Counted from the first letter of the stretch, positions 8,926-18,135 are shown. The stretch: DNA of 64,000 nucleotides from Arcticibacter sp045629565 (GCF_045629565.1 NZ_JAZQRL010000008.1:1-64000), one strand, 5' to 3'. Translations and numbers: made by a program. The notes: generated from the letters alone by a model not told the origin.

Positions 8926-9687
8926 TTATCTTTCTTTATTCCAATAAACCGAGTTGGCCTGCGCCACCGGCATGATAATCAGATCATTAATATTTACGTG
9001 TTTAGGTCGGGATACCATAAAGTAGATGGTTTCCGCAATATCATGAGCCGTCAATGGCTCAAATCCTTCATAAACCTTTTTGGCTCGGTCAGTATCACCT
9101 TTAAAACGCACTTCTGAAAATTCTGTTTCAACTGCCCCCGGATGAATTGCAGAAACGCGTATACCGTAAGGAAGAAGATCTATCCGCATGGCCTTGTTCA
9201 GCGCGTCTACCGCATGTTTAGACGCACAGTAGACATTCCCGTTCTGATAAACTTCTTTTCCGGCAATGGAGCCCAGGTTCACGATATGTCCGTCCTTTCT
9301 GGCGATCATCCAATTGGAAACCACTTTGGTTACATAAAGGAGCCCCTTTATATTGGTGTCGATCATGGTATCCCAATCGTCTGTATTTCCATCTTGCAAA
9401 GAGTCGAGGCCCTGGCTGAGTCCGGCATTATTTACCAGCACATCTACAGCCTTCCAGTCCTCATCCAATCCATTCAGCTGACGCTCCACTTCCGCTCTAT
9501 GCCTAACATCCATGGTAAGAACTTGCACTTCCACCCCGTTTTCGCGCGTTAACTCATCAGCTAAGCGCTGCAATCTGTCCGTTCTTCTTCCTGTTATTAC
9601 TAAATTATACTTATAGGATGCAAAAAGTCTGGCACAAGCTTCACCAATTCCGGCAGTTGCGCCTGTTATTAGGGCAATTTTAGGCAT
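8926..9687 (-). CDS. Short-chain dehydrogenase/reductase (YdfG-like)
   Basis: A 253-residue classical SDR. It has the cofactor motif TGATAGIGEACARLF near the N-terminus, NNAGLS in the middle, the catalytic Ser in LGSIAGKEVYQ and the YCASK catalytic pair. RRTDR after the second strand suggests a preference for NADP. The sequence is closest in style to YdfG, which oxidises small 3-hydroxy acids such as serine or 3-hydroxypropionate. The gene stands alone, with a -7 box 19 bases upstream. Confidence 0.9.
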   Translation of the reverse strand: MPKIALITGATAGIGEACARLFASYKYNLVITGRRTDRLQRLADELTRENGVEVQVLTMDVRHRAEVERQLNGLDEDWKAVDVLVNNAGLSQGLDSLQDGNTDDWDTMIDTNIKGLLYVTKVVSNWMIARKDGHIVNLGSIAGKEVYQNGNVYCASKHAVDALNKAMRIDLLPYGIRVSAIHPGAVETEFSEVRFKGDTDRAKKVYEGFEPLTAHDIAETIYFMVSRPKHVNINDLIIMPVAQANSVYWNKER

Positions 9688-9706
9688 AAATGCTATAATT
9701 AAGGGT

Positions 9707-9714
9707 CAAAATTA
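9707..9714 (-). promoter_or_regulatory. -7 promoter box before the SDR gene
   Basis: The minus strand reads TAATTTTG, an exact TAnnTTTG match, 19 bases before the ATG at 9687. No clear -33 element is visible. Confidence 0.4.
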
Positions 9715-9801
9715 TGAATAAAAAGCATTTATAGAACTCATTTGTTTACTAAATCGAAATAAACAAATCGATAAATGTGACATAGTGAACGATTAGACCC
9801 C

Positions 9802-10521
9802 TTACTCAAAAAACAAACTTATTTGTATCCCTTTATGATACAGCTTGTCAAGTGAGTTATCGAAGTAATTCTTGCGCCTGTCGAGCACGCTGTTGAAAGA
9901 TTGTGAGAACTTGATTTCGGGCGACATCTTGAAATACTCGAAATAAAAATCTAAACCTAACCCCGCTTCATAGGAGAAAAAGCCCCGTCTGTTAGCGATA
10001 AACTTTTCTGCTTCCACAAGCTCACTATCATCCAGTTTTTTCCTGGACACGATGTTTCGCGAATATTTACCACCAGCAATCATATAGGCCCGAAAATTTC
10101 CCTTCCGATCTGATTTTAACTTCACTCCCAGCGGCAGGTCGATAAAGGTTGAGTGCACCACTTTATTATAAACCCCTTCATTAGCAAAGGCAAATTGCAG
10201 TTCTTTATCCGCAAAAATCATGGAAGGCGTAAAACGCAGATCAGTATGATCAGTCATCTTCATATTAGAAACCAGTCCTACACCGAAACCCGGCGTAGAG
10301 GGGGCTCCTACGGCACGAAGCATATTCGCCTCTCCGCCTTCAGGGCTTGGCAATCCCTGCCAGTTTTTTATCTTCAGCACTTCGAACCCGGAGCTTACAT
10401 AGTTGAACTGAAAACCGAAGTTGAACCGCTCGTCATCAACACCACCGCCCCAGTTTTCCTGCGACCGGGCGCCGTACCCGATGGCCAGGCAAAAGAAAGC
10501 TAAGAGGAAGCCTTTACTCAT
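9802..10521 (-). CDS. porT: PorT-family outer-membrane barrel protein
   Basis: A 239-residue protein with a signal peptide (1-20, GYGARSQ) and a beta-barrel body ending in ISLFF. It overlaps menG by 4 bases (ATGA), the arrangement seen for porT in many Bacteroidota. PorT is an accessory component of the type IX secretion system, needed for export of proteins with a C-terminal sorting domain; one such cargo protein is encoded at 28549. The call rests on size, barrel character and synteny; some PorT-like barrels have other or unknown roles. Confidence 0.72.
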   Translation of the reverse strand: MSKGFLLAFFCLAIGYGARSQENWGGGVDDERFNFGFQFNYVSSGFEVLKIKNWQGLPSPEGGEANMLRAVGAPSTPGFGVGLVSNMKMTDHTDLRFTPSMIFADKELQFAFANEGVYNKVVHSTFIDLPLGVKLKSDRKGNFRAYMIAGGKYSRNIVSRKKLDDSELVEAEKFIANRRGFFSYEAGLGLDFYFEYFKMSPEIKFSQSFNSVLDRRKNYFDNSLDKLYHKGIQISLFFE

Positions 10522-11249
10522 TTAACTCCCGTATAGATGGAGCTGATACCAAATGTCAGCGGTTGAAATTTAGTATCCTTGAAGCCTACTTGATGCATGA
10601 GGGTCAAAAAGTTCTTGCCATCAGGAAATGCAGCCACCGATTCCGGCAGGTATTTATAAGCATCGTTGTTTTTCGAAAACATTTTGCCTATGGCTGGGGT
10701 GACCGAATTGAAATAGAAGTTATACAATTGCTTGATCGGAAACTTCTGAGGCTTTGAAAATTCAAGAATCACGATTTTACCGCCCGGCTTAAGCACACGA
10801 AGCATATCAGACAAACCTTGTTCCAGGTTTTCGTAATTACGCACACCGAAGGCTACCGTTACCGCGTCGAAGGTGTTATCTTCGAAAAGCAGCTTCTCCG
10901 AGTCACCCAAACGTACCTCAAATCGATCAGACAGTCCGCGTTTCTTAATCTTCTGATCCGCTACATCAAGCATCCCCTGAGAGATATCCACCCCTATCAC
11001 TTTAGCAGGATTCAGGATCTGGATCGCTTCAAAAGCAAAGTCGCCCGTTCCTGTAGCGACATCAAGCATCAGCTGAGGCTTGATTTTTTTAAGCTCGCCG
11101 ATAGCCTTTTTACGCCATAGAATATCGATCCCAAGTGACATAAAATGGTTGAGAAAATCGTATGTCTTCGATATGTTATTGAACATATCGGCTACCTGTT
11201 CTTTCTTTGTAGCGCTTTTATCTTTGTAAGGAGTAATCTGCTCTGGCAT
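10518..11249 (-). CDS. menG: Demethylmenaquinone methyltransferase (UbiE/MenG)
   Basis: A 243-residue class I SAM-dependent methyltransferase. The UbiE signatures FNNISKTYDFLNHFMSLGID, the SAM loop LDVATGTGDFAFEA and VAFGVRNYENLEQGL are present. It methylates demethylmenaquinone in the last step of menaquinone synthesis. The start is the ATG at 11249; the frame opens three codons earlier at a TTG. A TAnnTTTG box ends 6 bases before this ATG, so the transcript may be nearly leaderless. The 3' end overlaps porT. Confidence 0.95.
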   Translation of the reverse strand: MPEQITPYKDKSATKKEQVADMFNNISKTYDFLNHFMSLGIDILWRKKAIGELKKIKPQLMLDVATGTGDFAFEAIQILNPAKVIGVDISQGMLDVADQKIKKRGLSDRFEVRLGDSEKLLFEDNTFDAVTVAFGVRNYENLEQGLSDMLRVLKPGGKIVILEFSKPQKFPIKQLYNFYFNSVTPAIGKMFSKNNDAYKYLPESVAAFPDGKNFLTLMHQVGFKDTKFQPLTFGISSIYTGVK

Positions 11250-11255
11250 ATCCGG

Positions 11256-11263
11256 CAAAGATA
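11256..11263 (-). promoter_or_regulatory. -7 promoter box directly before menG
   Basis: The minus strand reads TATCTTTG, an exact TAnnTTTG match with only 6 bases between it and the menG ATG. Transcription would start at or near the start codon. No -33 element is clear. Confidence 0.4.
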
Positions 11264-11529
11264 AACCAGTTGACTGGGAATATCATCATCTTAGATCCAA
11301 AAAGCGATAGCTGTGGCACCTGGAAATCAATCCACTTCTCCTGCACCAGTGGTTTGCTATTCCGGAAAAGTAGTCCTCCTATTAAATTCAAGCCTTTCTG
11401 AAGGACTCGCGCTTTCACCACGATCTTGCCATACTCATTGCGGCTCACCGATGACTGACCTGCGAGATCTCGTGTACTATCGATCCTGCCATCCTCGCAA
11501 TGCCCCCGGTTTTAAGGCGAGCAAAAGGG

Positions 11530-11571
11530 GTGATAAGTCCGACTTATAAGCACTAAAGTCGGACTTATCAC
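11530..11571. repeat. Perfect 16 bp inverted repeat built from two palindromic cores
   Basis: Arms 11530-11545 and 11556-11571 are perfect complements with a 10-base spacer. Each arm is itself a near-palindrome: ATAAGTCCGACTTAT centred at 11540 and AAGTCGGACTT centred at 11561, 21 bp apart, or two helical turns. It lacks a T tract, so it is not a typical terminator. It could be a paired operator or a REP/MITE-like unit. The rest of 11264-11734 shows no gene that can be supported. Confidence 0.7.
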
Positions 11572-11734
11572 GGCAGGATGTGAGGTTGTTATGGGCATCA
11601 TACTAACCAAGGTAAGGGCAAGATCAACTTGTCGATTTACGCTTAATCTTGCCTAAAGCCACTCGACTTCCAATGAAATCACTACTTATAAACATAAATT
11701 ATTATCTTAGCATTCAACCTGTTAATCCTATACG

Positions 11735-11941
11735 ATGACACTTGCATACTTAAACATGGGCACCGCGGAAATTGTCTTATTGCTTATCATGGTAGTATCC
11801 ATAGGGGTCGTTGTTCAATATGGGAAAAACACGATTCTAGGATCCTGGGGTTCATTAGCGTTGGCCATATTGGCGAGTCCTCTGGCTGCATTCATCGTAA
11901 TTGCTATAATAAGGTATAGAACCGCTCATCAGCGTCACTAG
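11735..11941 (+). CDS. Small two-helix membrane protein of unknown function
   Basis: A 68-residue reading frame with two hydrophobic segments (about 10-28 and 38-60) joined by the short polar turn QYGKNTILGSWG, and a basic tail. The pattern, including the Gly-rich turn and SPLAAFIV, is like small hypothetical membrane proteins of Bacteroidota. The start could also be the ATG eight codons in, before GTAEIV. The setting is gene-poor, so the call is moderate. Confidence 0.5.
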   Translation: MTLAYLNMGTAEIVLLLIMVVSIGVVVQYGKNTILGSWGSLALAILASPLAAFIVIAIIRYRTAHQRH

Positions 11942-12069
11942 GCTTTGGCTGTTTAAGTTTCGCTATCATCAGGCCTAACGTCTACTAAATTTCCTTTCTC
12001 CCTTATAATCCTATTATCTCCGCCATCTTTAATCAATACCATTTCAGTTGATTAAAAAGTCTCCAAGAT

Positions 12070-12117
12070 ATTGGCACAACCAAATGGTTGTATTTACATT
12101 TGACAATCATTTGGTTG
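12070..12117 (+). promoter_or_regulatory. Promoter with two operator copies, left from an arsR-SRPBCC operon
   Basis: A -33 ATTG (12070-12073), a 21-base spacer and an exact -7 box TACATTTG (12095-12102) form a strong Bacteroidota promoter. Two copies of the inverted repeat CAAYCA-NN-TGGTTG lie at 12077-12090 (inside the spacer) and 12104-12117 (over the likely transcription start), 27 bp apart. This layout suits a repressor that blocks polymerase, as ArsR-family proteins do. The gene downstream is a fused remnant. The 11942-12069 stretch before it holds only a 9 bp AT-rich hairpin (12028-12056). Confidence 0.6.
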
Positions 12118-12120
12118 CAT

Positions 12121-12585
12121 ATGATAGAAAAAGAGATGTGTTTCAGGCTATAGCATCGAGAAATTGTCTTTCGTGCCTGGACGGATCCCGAACAATTAAA
12201 ACATTGGTATGCTCCCGATGGGTGTACCATTGAGTATAAGCATATTGACGTTAGAGAAGGGGGCACCTTCCATTCCTGCATTCATGACCCAATTCATGGC
12301 GATTGCTGGATCACAGGCACCTATCAGGAAGTAACGGTTCCTGAAAAATTGCTTTTCACGATGGTACTTTCAGATGAAACCGGGGCTGACGTAAGTTCGC
12401 GCAACGCGGGAAAACCCGAGGAATGGCCGGAGCGGCTAGTTACGACGGTTACATTTGAGCCGGCGGGACAACAAACCAAAGTATCAATTCATCAAACCGT
12501 TTCAGAGGAAGAAGCAAAGAAAACCGGTGCATATCAAAGCTGGATCAAGATGTTTAACAAGCTTGACCAGATGTTGGGAAAGTAA
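12121..12585 (+). pseudogene. Fused remnant of arsR and an SRPBCC (AHSA1-like) gene
   Basis: From the ATG at 12121 frame 1 reads MIEKE and then stops at a TAG (12151). A shift to frame 3 at the A-run around 12128-12133 gives KRDVFQAIAS, the typical N-terminus of ArsR-family repressors. Just after this the frame-1 sequence REIVFRAWTDPEQLKHWYAP begins, which is the early part of an SRPBCC/AHSA1 domain, and it runs to the normal end at 12585 (SWIKMFNKLDQMLGK). Most of arsR and about the first ten codons of the SRPBCC gene are missing, so an internal deletion joined the two. Neither product should be made intact. Confidence 0.7.
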
Positions 12586-13022
12586 GACCAGTTTTGATGT
12601 CACCTTTATTCCGAATGAACCGCATGACCAATTGAATCCTCCTATTTGTTGGGGCATCTAATGACATTCCAGACTATGACCTGCTCCTGGTAGTATAGCG
12701 GAATGCGTTAATAATTGGCGCTAACAGGGCCAAAAGCGAAAGGGCTTGTAACCCTTTCATTCCAAAAATCCGGGTCGTTTAAACGGAATAGATCCTTTTA
12801 AATAGTCATAATCAAACAATTACGTGCAAAAAACATCCCTTATCAAAGGGGATAGCGTATTATTTTTTTACTTTTTAATTGTTAGGCAAGCGTATCAGCA
12901 CTTTGGTACCTACAGCTATTTTCTTGTTTTGAATCAGGTAGTTAGCTCCTTCTCGCCTGGTCATTTAAGCGTATCAGACAACACCACAACACACTGAAAT
13001 TCAATCCGTTAACGTATTTTAG

Positions 13023-13055
13023 TTTGTTTTTTTCGGTTCACACGTTCTATCTTTA
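13023..13055 (+). promoter_or_regulatory. Promoter of the first SusC/SusD operon
   Basis: A -33 TTTG (13023-13026) is followed after 21 bases by TATCTTTA (13048-13055), 7 of 8 matches to TAnnTTTG, 47 bases before the SusC ATG. The stretch 12586-13022 upstream has no gene I can support. Confidence 0.5.
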
Positions 13056-13102
13056 CTTCCATTATAAACCGGTTTCCAACTAAATTTTATAACCAAAAAA
13101 TT

Positions 13103-16100
13103 ATGGGAAGAAAAACTACTTTTCTTATTATCTCCCTGTGGCTTTGCTGTATGCAACTAGTCGCGCAGGAAAGGGAGGTCAAAGGACTGGTCACCGACCA
13201 GCAGGGCATTGCGCTGGCGGGCGTATCAGTCAAAGTAAAAGGCACTACGAAAGGCGTCTCCACGGATGTAAAGGGGACATTCACTATAACCGTCCCGTTA
13301 AACGCGACCCTGGTATTCACAAGCATTGGCTTTATTACGAAAGAGCAGCGTGTCGGCTCCGGCAGAGAAATTAACGTTAGCATGAGCGATGACAACAAAC
13401 AACTGGATGAGGTTGTAGTCATCGGTTACGGGACAGCATCTAAGAAAGATGTTACAGGGGCAGTTTCAAGCGTAAAGGCGACACAGCTGGAGAATGAGAA
13501 TCCGCAGAATGTAACGGACATTCTCAGAGGTAACATCCCTGGCCTGAATGTCGGTCTGAGCACGAGTGCAAAAGGTGGAGGAGATTTACTTGTACGCGGA
13601 AAAACAACACTGAGTGCCAGTACCTCACCATTGATCGTACTCGATGGGGTGATCTACTCCGGCCAGTTGTCAGATATCAACCCTAATGATATCGAGTCGG
13701 TAGATGTGCTGAAGGATGCCAGCTCCTTAGCCGTTTTCGGAGCGAAGGCAGCTACAGGCGTGGTGGCTATCACCACAAAGAAAGGCAAAAGCAGCACGCC
13801 AACCATTACAGTAAACACCAATGTGGGCTTAGCGTCTTTGGCCCGGGACCAGAAGGTATATGACGGTCCGGGTTTTCTGAGATGGAGGTCTGACGTTATG
13901 AGAAGTGGTGCTGCAACGCCGGGGTATCTGTATGACAATCCGGATAATCTTCCTGCAGGCATTACGATGGAACAATGGCTCAATGGCCAAAACGGAGATC
14001 CTCAGGATCTGTGGTTGAACAGACTGGGATTGGTAGCGAATGAAAAAAAGAACTTTCTGGAAGGAAGAACGGTAAACTGGTACGATGAAATATTCAGAAC
14101 GGGTTTAAGGCAGGATCATACATTGAGTATGTCGGGCCGTAAAGATGAGATTACCTACTATATGTCTTTAGGGTATCTCAAAAATGAAAATCTCATTGAA
14201 GGAGGCGAATTCAGCACGGTGCGCGCACGTGTTAATCTGGAAGGCAAAGCTGCGAAATTTCTGACTGTGGGGATGAATCTTCAATTCGCTGACCGCGACG
14301 AAGGCTCCATTGAAGCTGCCTGGGATCAATTGACTGCATTGTCTCCCTATGGTGATATGTATAACGCAGACGGTACTCTTCGAAGGATCCCAACTGATGA
14401 TAACGGACTAAATGCGCGGAACCCCTTTTTAAATCCGACTTATAATGATCGGATGGACAAGCAAAGTACTCTTTTCGGGAGCCTTTATGCAAAAGCAACA
14501 CTACCTTTTGGTATCACTTACCAACTTAACTTCAGTCCGGGACTGGATAACTACCGAACTTTTAACCACTTATCTTCCTTAAATCCAAATGTCACAACAC
14601 CGGGAGGCTCCGTTACGCGGGCAAATGAGACGAGGTATAACTGGCAGGTCGACAACTTGCTGAAATGGAACAAAACCTTCAGTAAGATCCATAGCGTGGA
14701 CGTAACACTTTTGGCGAATGCTGAAAAATATCAGACATGGTGGACCCAGGGAGGAAACGAGGGATTTGTCCCGAACGATCAGTTAGGCTACCACAACCTC
14801 TCCAGCGGCATTAAGCCGGTTGTAAATAGTGAAGACAAGATCTATACCGGAGATGCGCTGATGGCACGTCTGAATTACGGCTTATTGCAACGGTATAACT
14901 TCACCATGTCGGTTCGTCGGGACGGATACTCCGTCTTTGGAAGTCGGAACAAAAGAGCCATGTTCCCGGCTGCTGCATTTGCCTGGACTTTTACAGAGGA
15001 GCCTTTTATGAAATCTGCGCTAAGCTGGCTGGGCTACGGTAAGCTACGTCTATCTTATGGAATAAACGGAAATAGAGACCTCCGAAACCCTGATAATAAT
15101 ACGGTTGACCCCTACGCTGCTTTAACACAGCTGAATGTTGGAAAATACCAGTTGGTGAACAATAGCGGATCGGCATCAGAAGTCAACACCATCATTATCA
15201 ATAACAGAATGGGCAACGACAATCTGAAGTGGGAACAAACGAAGTCTTTCAATGCGGGACTGGACTTTTCAGTGCTCAACGACAGACTGAGCGGTACAGT
15301 TGAAGTGTACGATAAAAAAACAAATGATCTTCTGATCCGACAAACCCTCTCCAATGTATCGGGATACGTAAACGTAAATTCTAATCTTGCAAGGGTTACG
15401 AATAAAGGTTTTGAGTTCAGCTTAAACAGCAAAAATATAAGACGCGAAAAGCTTAGCTGGAATACGAGCCTGAACCTCTTCCTTAACAGAAATACCATCG
15501 ATGCCCTTTCAACTCCAAATGACGATATCGGCAATGGTTGGTTCATCGGCAAGGATATTGACGTGATCTGGGACTACAAAATCCTTGGCGTGTGGCAGGA
15601 AAACGAGGTAGAGGAGGCAAACAAATTCAATAAAGGAATCAAAGCGGGAGATTTCAAGTTGCTGGACGCTGATGGTAATTACATCTATAACGATGAAGAC
15701 AAACAATTCCTGGGCTATAGATCCCCGAGGTTCATCTGGGCAATGAGAAACGAATTTAACCTGTTCGGAAGTTTTGATTTCTCTTTCCAGCTGTTGTCGA
15801 ACTGGGGACAAAAGAAAGAGTTCAATCAGGCCAGGAATCAGCCGGGAAGTGTTGGCTTCGGGCGTACGAGCTCTTATGTAGTACCTTACTGGACGCCTGA
15901 AAATCCTCTCAACGATTATGCCCGCTTAAACTCCGGGCTCAGCGGGACCTCGTTTAACGTCTTTCGTGATAACTCGTTTATACGCCTGAATACAGTGTCT
16001 CTCGCCTACTCTATTCCTCGGAGCATCTCAGACAGATTGAGGTTTAAAAGCGCTAAAATCTACATGAACATTAACAACGCGGCACTTTATGCACCAACAT

Positions 16101-16174
16101 GGGATTATTGGGATCCGCAAAATAACGGACCTACTCCAAGGTATTATACACTTGGGCTGAATGTTTCACTCTAA
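13103..16174 (+). CDS. SusC/RagA-family TonB-dependent outer-membrane transporter 1
   Basis: A 1023-residue SusC-type transporter. Signal peptide 1-22; carboxypeptidase-like regulatory domain at about 25-95 (VKGLVTDQQGIALAGVSVKV); TonB-box-like LDEVVVIGYGT near 110; plug domain to about 225; and a long C-terminal beta-barrel. With the adjacent SusD it forms a lid-and-barrel complex that imports a nutrient, often a glycan or peptide, using TonB energy. No glycoside hydrolase, peptidase or regulator is encoded beside it, so the substrate cannot be guessed. Confidence 0.95.
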   Translation: MGRKTTFLIISLWLCCMQLVAQEREVKGLVTDQQGIALAGVSVKVKGTTKGVSTDVKGTFTITVPLNATLVFTSIGFITKEQRVGSGREINVSMSDDNKQLDEVVVIGYGTASKKDVTGAVSSVKATQLENENPQNVTDILRGNIPGLNVGLSTSAKGGGDLLVRGKTTLSASTSPLIVLDGVIYSGQLSDINPNDIESVDVLKDASSLAVFGAKAATGVVAITTKKGKSSTPTITVNTNVGLASLARDQKVYDGPGFLRWRSDVMRSGAATPGYLYDNPDNLPAGITMEQWLNGQNGDPQDLWLNRLGLVANEKKNFLEGRTVNWYDEIFRTGLRQDHTLSMSGRKDEITYYMSLGYLKNENLIEGGEFSTVRARVNLEGKAAKFLTVGMNLQFADRDEGSIEAAWDQLTALSPYGDMYNADGTLRRIPTDDNGLNARNPFLNPTYNDRMDKQSTLFGSLYAKATLPFGITYQLNFSPGLDNYRTFNHLSSLNPNVTTPGGSVTRANETRYNWQVDNLLKWNKTFSKIHSVDVTLLANAEKYQTWWTQGGNEGFVPNDQLGYHNLSSGIKPVVNSEDKIYTGDALMARLNYGLLQRYNFTMSVRRDGYSVFGSRNKRAMFPAAAFAWTFTEEPFMKSALSWLGYGKLRLSYGINGNRDLRNPDNNTVDPYAALTQLNVGKYQLVNNSGSASEVNTIIINNRMGNDNLKWEQTKSFNAGLDFSVLNDRLSGTVEVYDKKTNDLLIRQTLSNVSGYVNVNSNLARVTNKGFEFSLNSKNIRREKLSWNTSLNLFLNRNTIDALSTPNDDIGNGWFIGKDIDVIWDYKILGVWQENEVEEANKFNKGIKAGDFKLLDADGNYIYNDEDKQFLGYRSPRFIWAMRNEFNLFGSFDFSFQLLSNWGQKKEFNQARNQPGSVGFGRTSSYVVPYWTPENPLNDYARLNSGLSGTSFNVFRDNSFIRLNTVSLAYSIPRSISDRLRFKSAKIYMNINNAALYAPTWDYWDPQNNGPTPRYYTLGLNVSL

Positions 16175-16181
16175 TCCAACC

Positions 16182-18071
16182 ATGAAGATGAAAATTATCA
16201 ACAATAAAATAACTACTCTCTTGACCGCCGGGCTGTTTCTGCTGACTAACGGTTGCAAAGAAGATTATCTGACATCTGATCAGCTCTCCGTTTACTCTCC
16301 CGAAACATCGCTAAATAATGTGGCGGCGATGAGAGCTGCCCTGAACGCACTAGGTGCAAATGTAAGACAGGAATACTTCGGAGATTCAGCTCCGCTGTTA
16401 ACAGAATCGCTCTTCTCTGACGTAGCCGTAGAGGGAACTACCGATAAGAGTACTCCGGCGCAGGATTTAGTTACACGCATTACTCCCGATGCGGAACTGA
16501 ATCATAACGACTACAACAAGGTGGGCTGGTACTGGATCGAAGAATTCAGAGGCGTACGATATGCAAACACCATCATATCTTATATAGATAAAGTACCATT
16601 TACCACAGAGGAAGAAAAGAATGCAATCCTGGGCTCCGCATACTTTTATCGCGCCTATCACTATTACCGTCTGGTGCATCAGTTTGGAGACGTTCCATTA
16701 CAACTTAAAGACGAGTCGACCCCAAGGGACGACTTCTATTCAACCAAGAGGGAGGTGATCCTACAGAAAATGAAAGAGGACCTCGAATTTGCTCAAACCT
16801 GGGTAAAGGATGATGTGAATAAAGGTGAAGTTACAAAGGGTGCGGTAAGTCATCTGCTGACGAAGGTAAATTTATCGTTGGGTAGGTTTGACGAGGCCAT
16901 AGCCTCAGCAAACAGTATCCTTAACGGGGGCAGATATGGATTAATGAGAGACCGCTTCGGAAGCACTGCGGGCGATGCCACCAAGAATGTAATCTGGGAT
17001 CTCCATCGGATGGATAACAAAGCTATTTCCGCGAACAGGGAAGCTTTGTTCCTGGTGATAGACCGGGACAACCTGGCTAGCGGTTTCACTCCAAACGGAT
17101 CGCAGGTGATGCGTAATTGTGTACCTGCCTGGCATTTTGCGAATGTTAAGACACCCTCTGGGGCAACGGCGATAACAGACGCAATAACCGCAGAATTTCC
17201 GCTTACGCTATGGTATGGAAGAGGCATTGGAAGATATCGGGGAACACCTTACAGTACACAGTACATCTGGACAGACAATACCGATCTAAGACATGCTCCC
17301 GGCATGTGGATGGATATGACCGATCTGGTTTATAATAATCCGGCTTTGAAAAACTCACAGAACGCTGCTGACAAAGCGCTCTACGGTAAACCGCTTCAGG
17401 CTTACAATAGTACCAATGTGGCGGCGAGATTTACCAACGGATCTCTGGATACCATCCGTCACTGGTTCGGCTGGCCACATTATAAGGTGTTCATCAATTC
17501 AACAAACAGAGAGGCAAGAGATCCATACTGGACACCGCCGAGAGGAACGAACACCGACTGGTACGTGTTCAGGGTTGCGGAAACTTATTTACTTAGGGCC
17601 GAGGCACATTATTGGAAAGGTGACCTGGCGGCCGCTATGGCAGATTTGAATGAGGTTAGATCGAGAGCTCAAGCTCAGCCGCTTACTAACGCTTCTGAAA
17701 TTACTATAGGCACCATCCTGGATGAGAGAGCAAGGGAACTTTACTGGGAAGAACCTCGCAAAACGGAATTAACGCGCATTGCCTATATTTTCGCCACAAC
17801 GGGAAAGCCTGCTTACAATGGCAAGGTATACACTATGGCTAATTTCTCGGATGCCAATTTCTTCTATGACAGGATAATGGAAAAGAATGATTTTTATAAA
17901 AATGAGGTCCCCACAGTGATGGGAGTCAAGTTCCGGATTGCACCATACCACGTGCTATGGCCGGTACCGGCAAGTGCACAGCGATTCAATACCAGGGGCC
18001 GGATTAATCAGAATAAAGGATATTCGGGTTATGAAGAGAATGTAGCGGCCTTAGACAAGATTGTGGAGTAA
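16182..18071 (+). CDS. RagB/SusD-family nutrient-binding lipoprotein 1
   Basis: A 629-residue SusD-family lipoprotein that lies over the SusC pore on the cell surface. The signal ends in the lipobox LTNGC (Cys25). TPR-like helices follow, with the family motifs GSAYFYRAYHYYRLV and VAETYLLRAEAHYWKGD. It is longer than a typical SusD (about 500-550). The start is the ATG at 16182, 7 bases after the SusC stop; an earlier in-frame ATG at 16161 lies inside SusC and would add residues before the signal peptide. Confidence 0.94.
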   Translation: MKMKIINNKITTLLTAGLFLLTNGCKEDYLTSDQLSVYSPETSLNNVAAMRAALNALGANVRQEYFGDSAPLLTESLFSDVAVEGTTDKSTPAQDLVTRITPDAELNHNDYNKVGWYWIEEFRGVRYANTIISYIDKVPFTTEEEKNAILGSAYFYRAYHYYRLVHQFGDVPLQLKDESTPRDDFYSTKREVILQKMKEDLEFAQTWVKDDVNKGEVTKGAVSHLLTKVNLSLGRFDEAIASANSILNGGRYGLMRDRFGSTAGDATKNVIWDLHRMDNKAISANREALFLVIDRDNLASGFTPNGSQVMRNCVPAWHFANVKTPSGATAITDAITAEFPLTLWYGRGIGRYRGTPYSTQYIWTDNTDLRHAPGMWMDMTDLVYNNPALKNSQNAADKALYGKPLQAYNSTNVAARFTNGSLDTIRHWFGWPHYKVFINSTNREARDPYWTPPRGTNTDWYVFRVAETYLLRAEAHYWKGDLAAAMADLNEVRSRAQAQPLTNASEITIGTILDERARELYWEEPRKTELTRIAYIFATTGKPAYNGKVYTMANFSDANFFYDRIMEKNDFYKNEVPTVMGVKFRIAPYHVLWPVPASAQRFNTRGRINQNKGYSGYEENVAALDKIVE

Positions 18072-18088
18072 AGCGCCATATGATTGAT

Positions 18089-18135
18089 AAAGCAAAAGCG
18101 GTTGACCTCTAAAAGGCAATCGCTTTTGCTTTTTT
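18089..18135 (+). terminator. Terminator of SusC/SusD operon 1
   Basis: Perfect 12 bp arms (18089-18100 and 18121-18132, AAAGCAAAAGCG and complement), extended by a few inner pairs, are followed by further T residues. It lies 17 bases after the SusD stop. Confidence 0.8.

Noticed and set aside
11218..11448. A 76-codon minus-strand reading frame overlapping the start of menG.
   Set aside because: It overlaps the menG start and its promoter box by more than 30 bases, has no signal peptide or known motif, and its composition looks random.
11313..11549. A 78-codon plus-strand reading frame upstream of the tandem palindrome.
   Set aside because: No recognisable motif, odd amino-acid make-up (many Ser, Cys, Pro), and it runs into the palindrome.
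12028..12056. A 9 bp AT-rich inverted repeat (TTTAATCAA and complement) before the arsR remnant promoter.
   Set aside because: It has no GC in the stem besides one pair and no T tract on the plus strand; such repeats are expected by chance in AT-rich spacers.
12714..12790. A tRNA-like stretch: AAGGG-CTTGTAA-CCCTT looks like a tRNA-Thr anticodon arm and a weak T-arm-like hairpin follows.
   Set aside because: No matching acceptor or D arm can be formed around it, and the T loop is not canonical. At best it is a chance hairpin or very old remnant.
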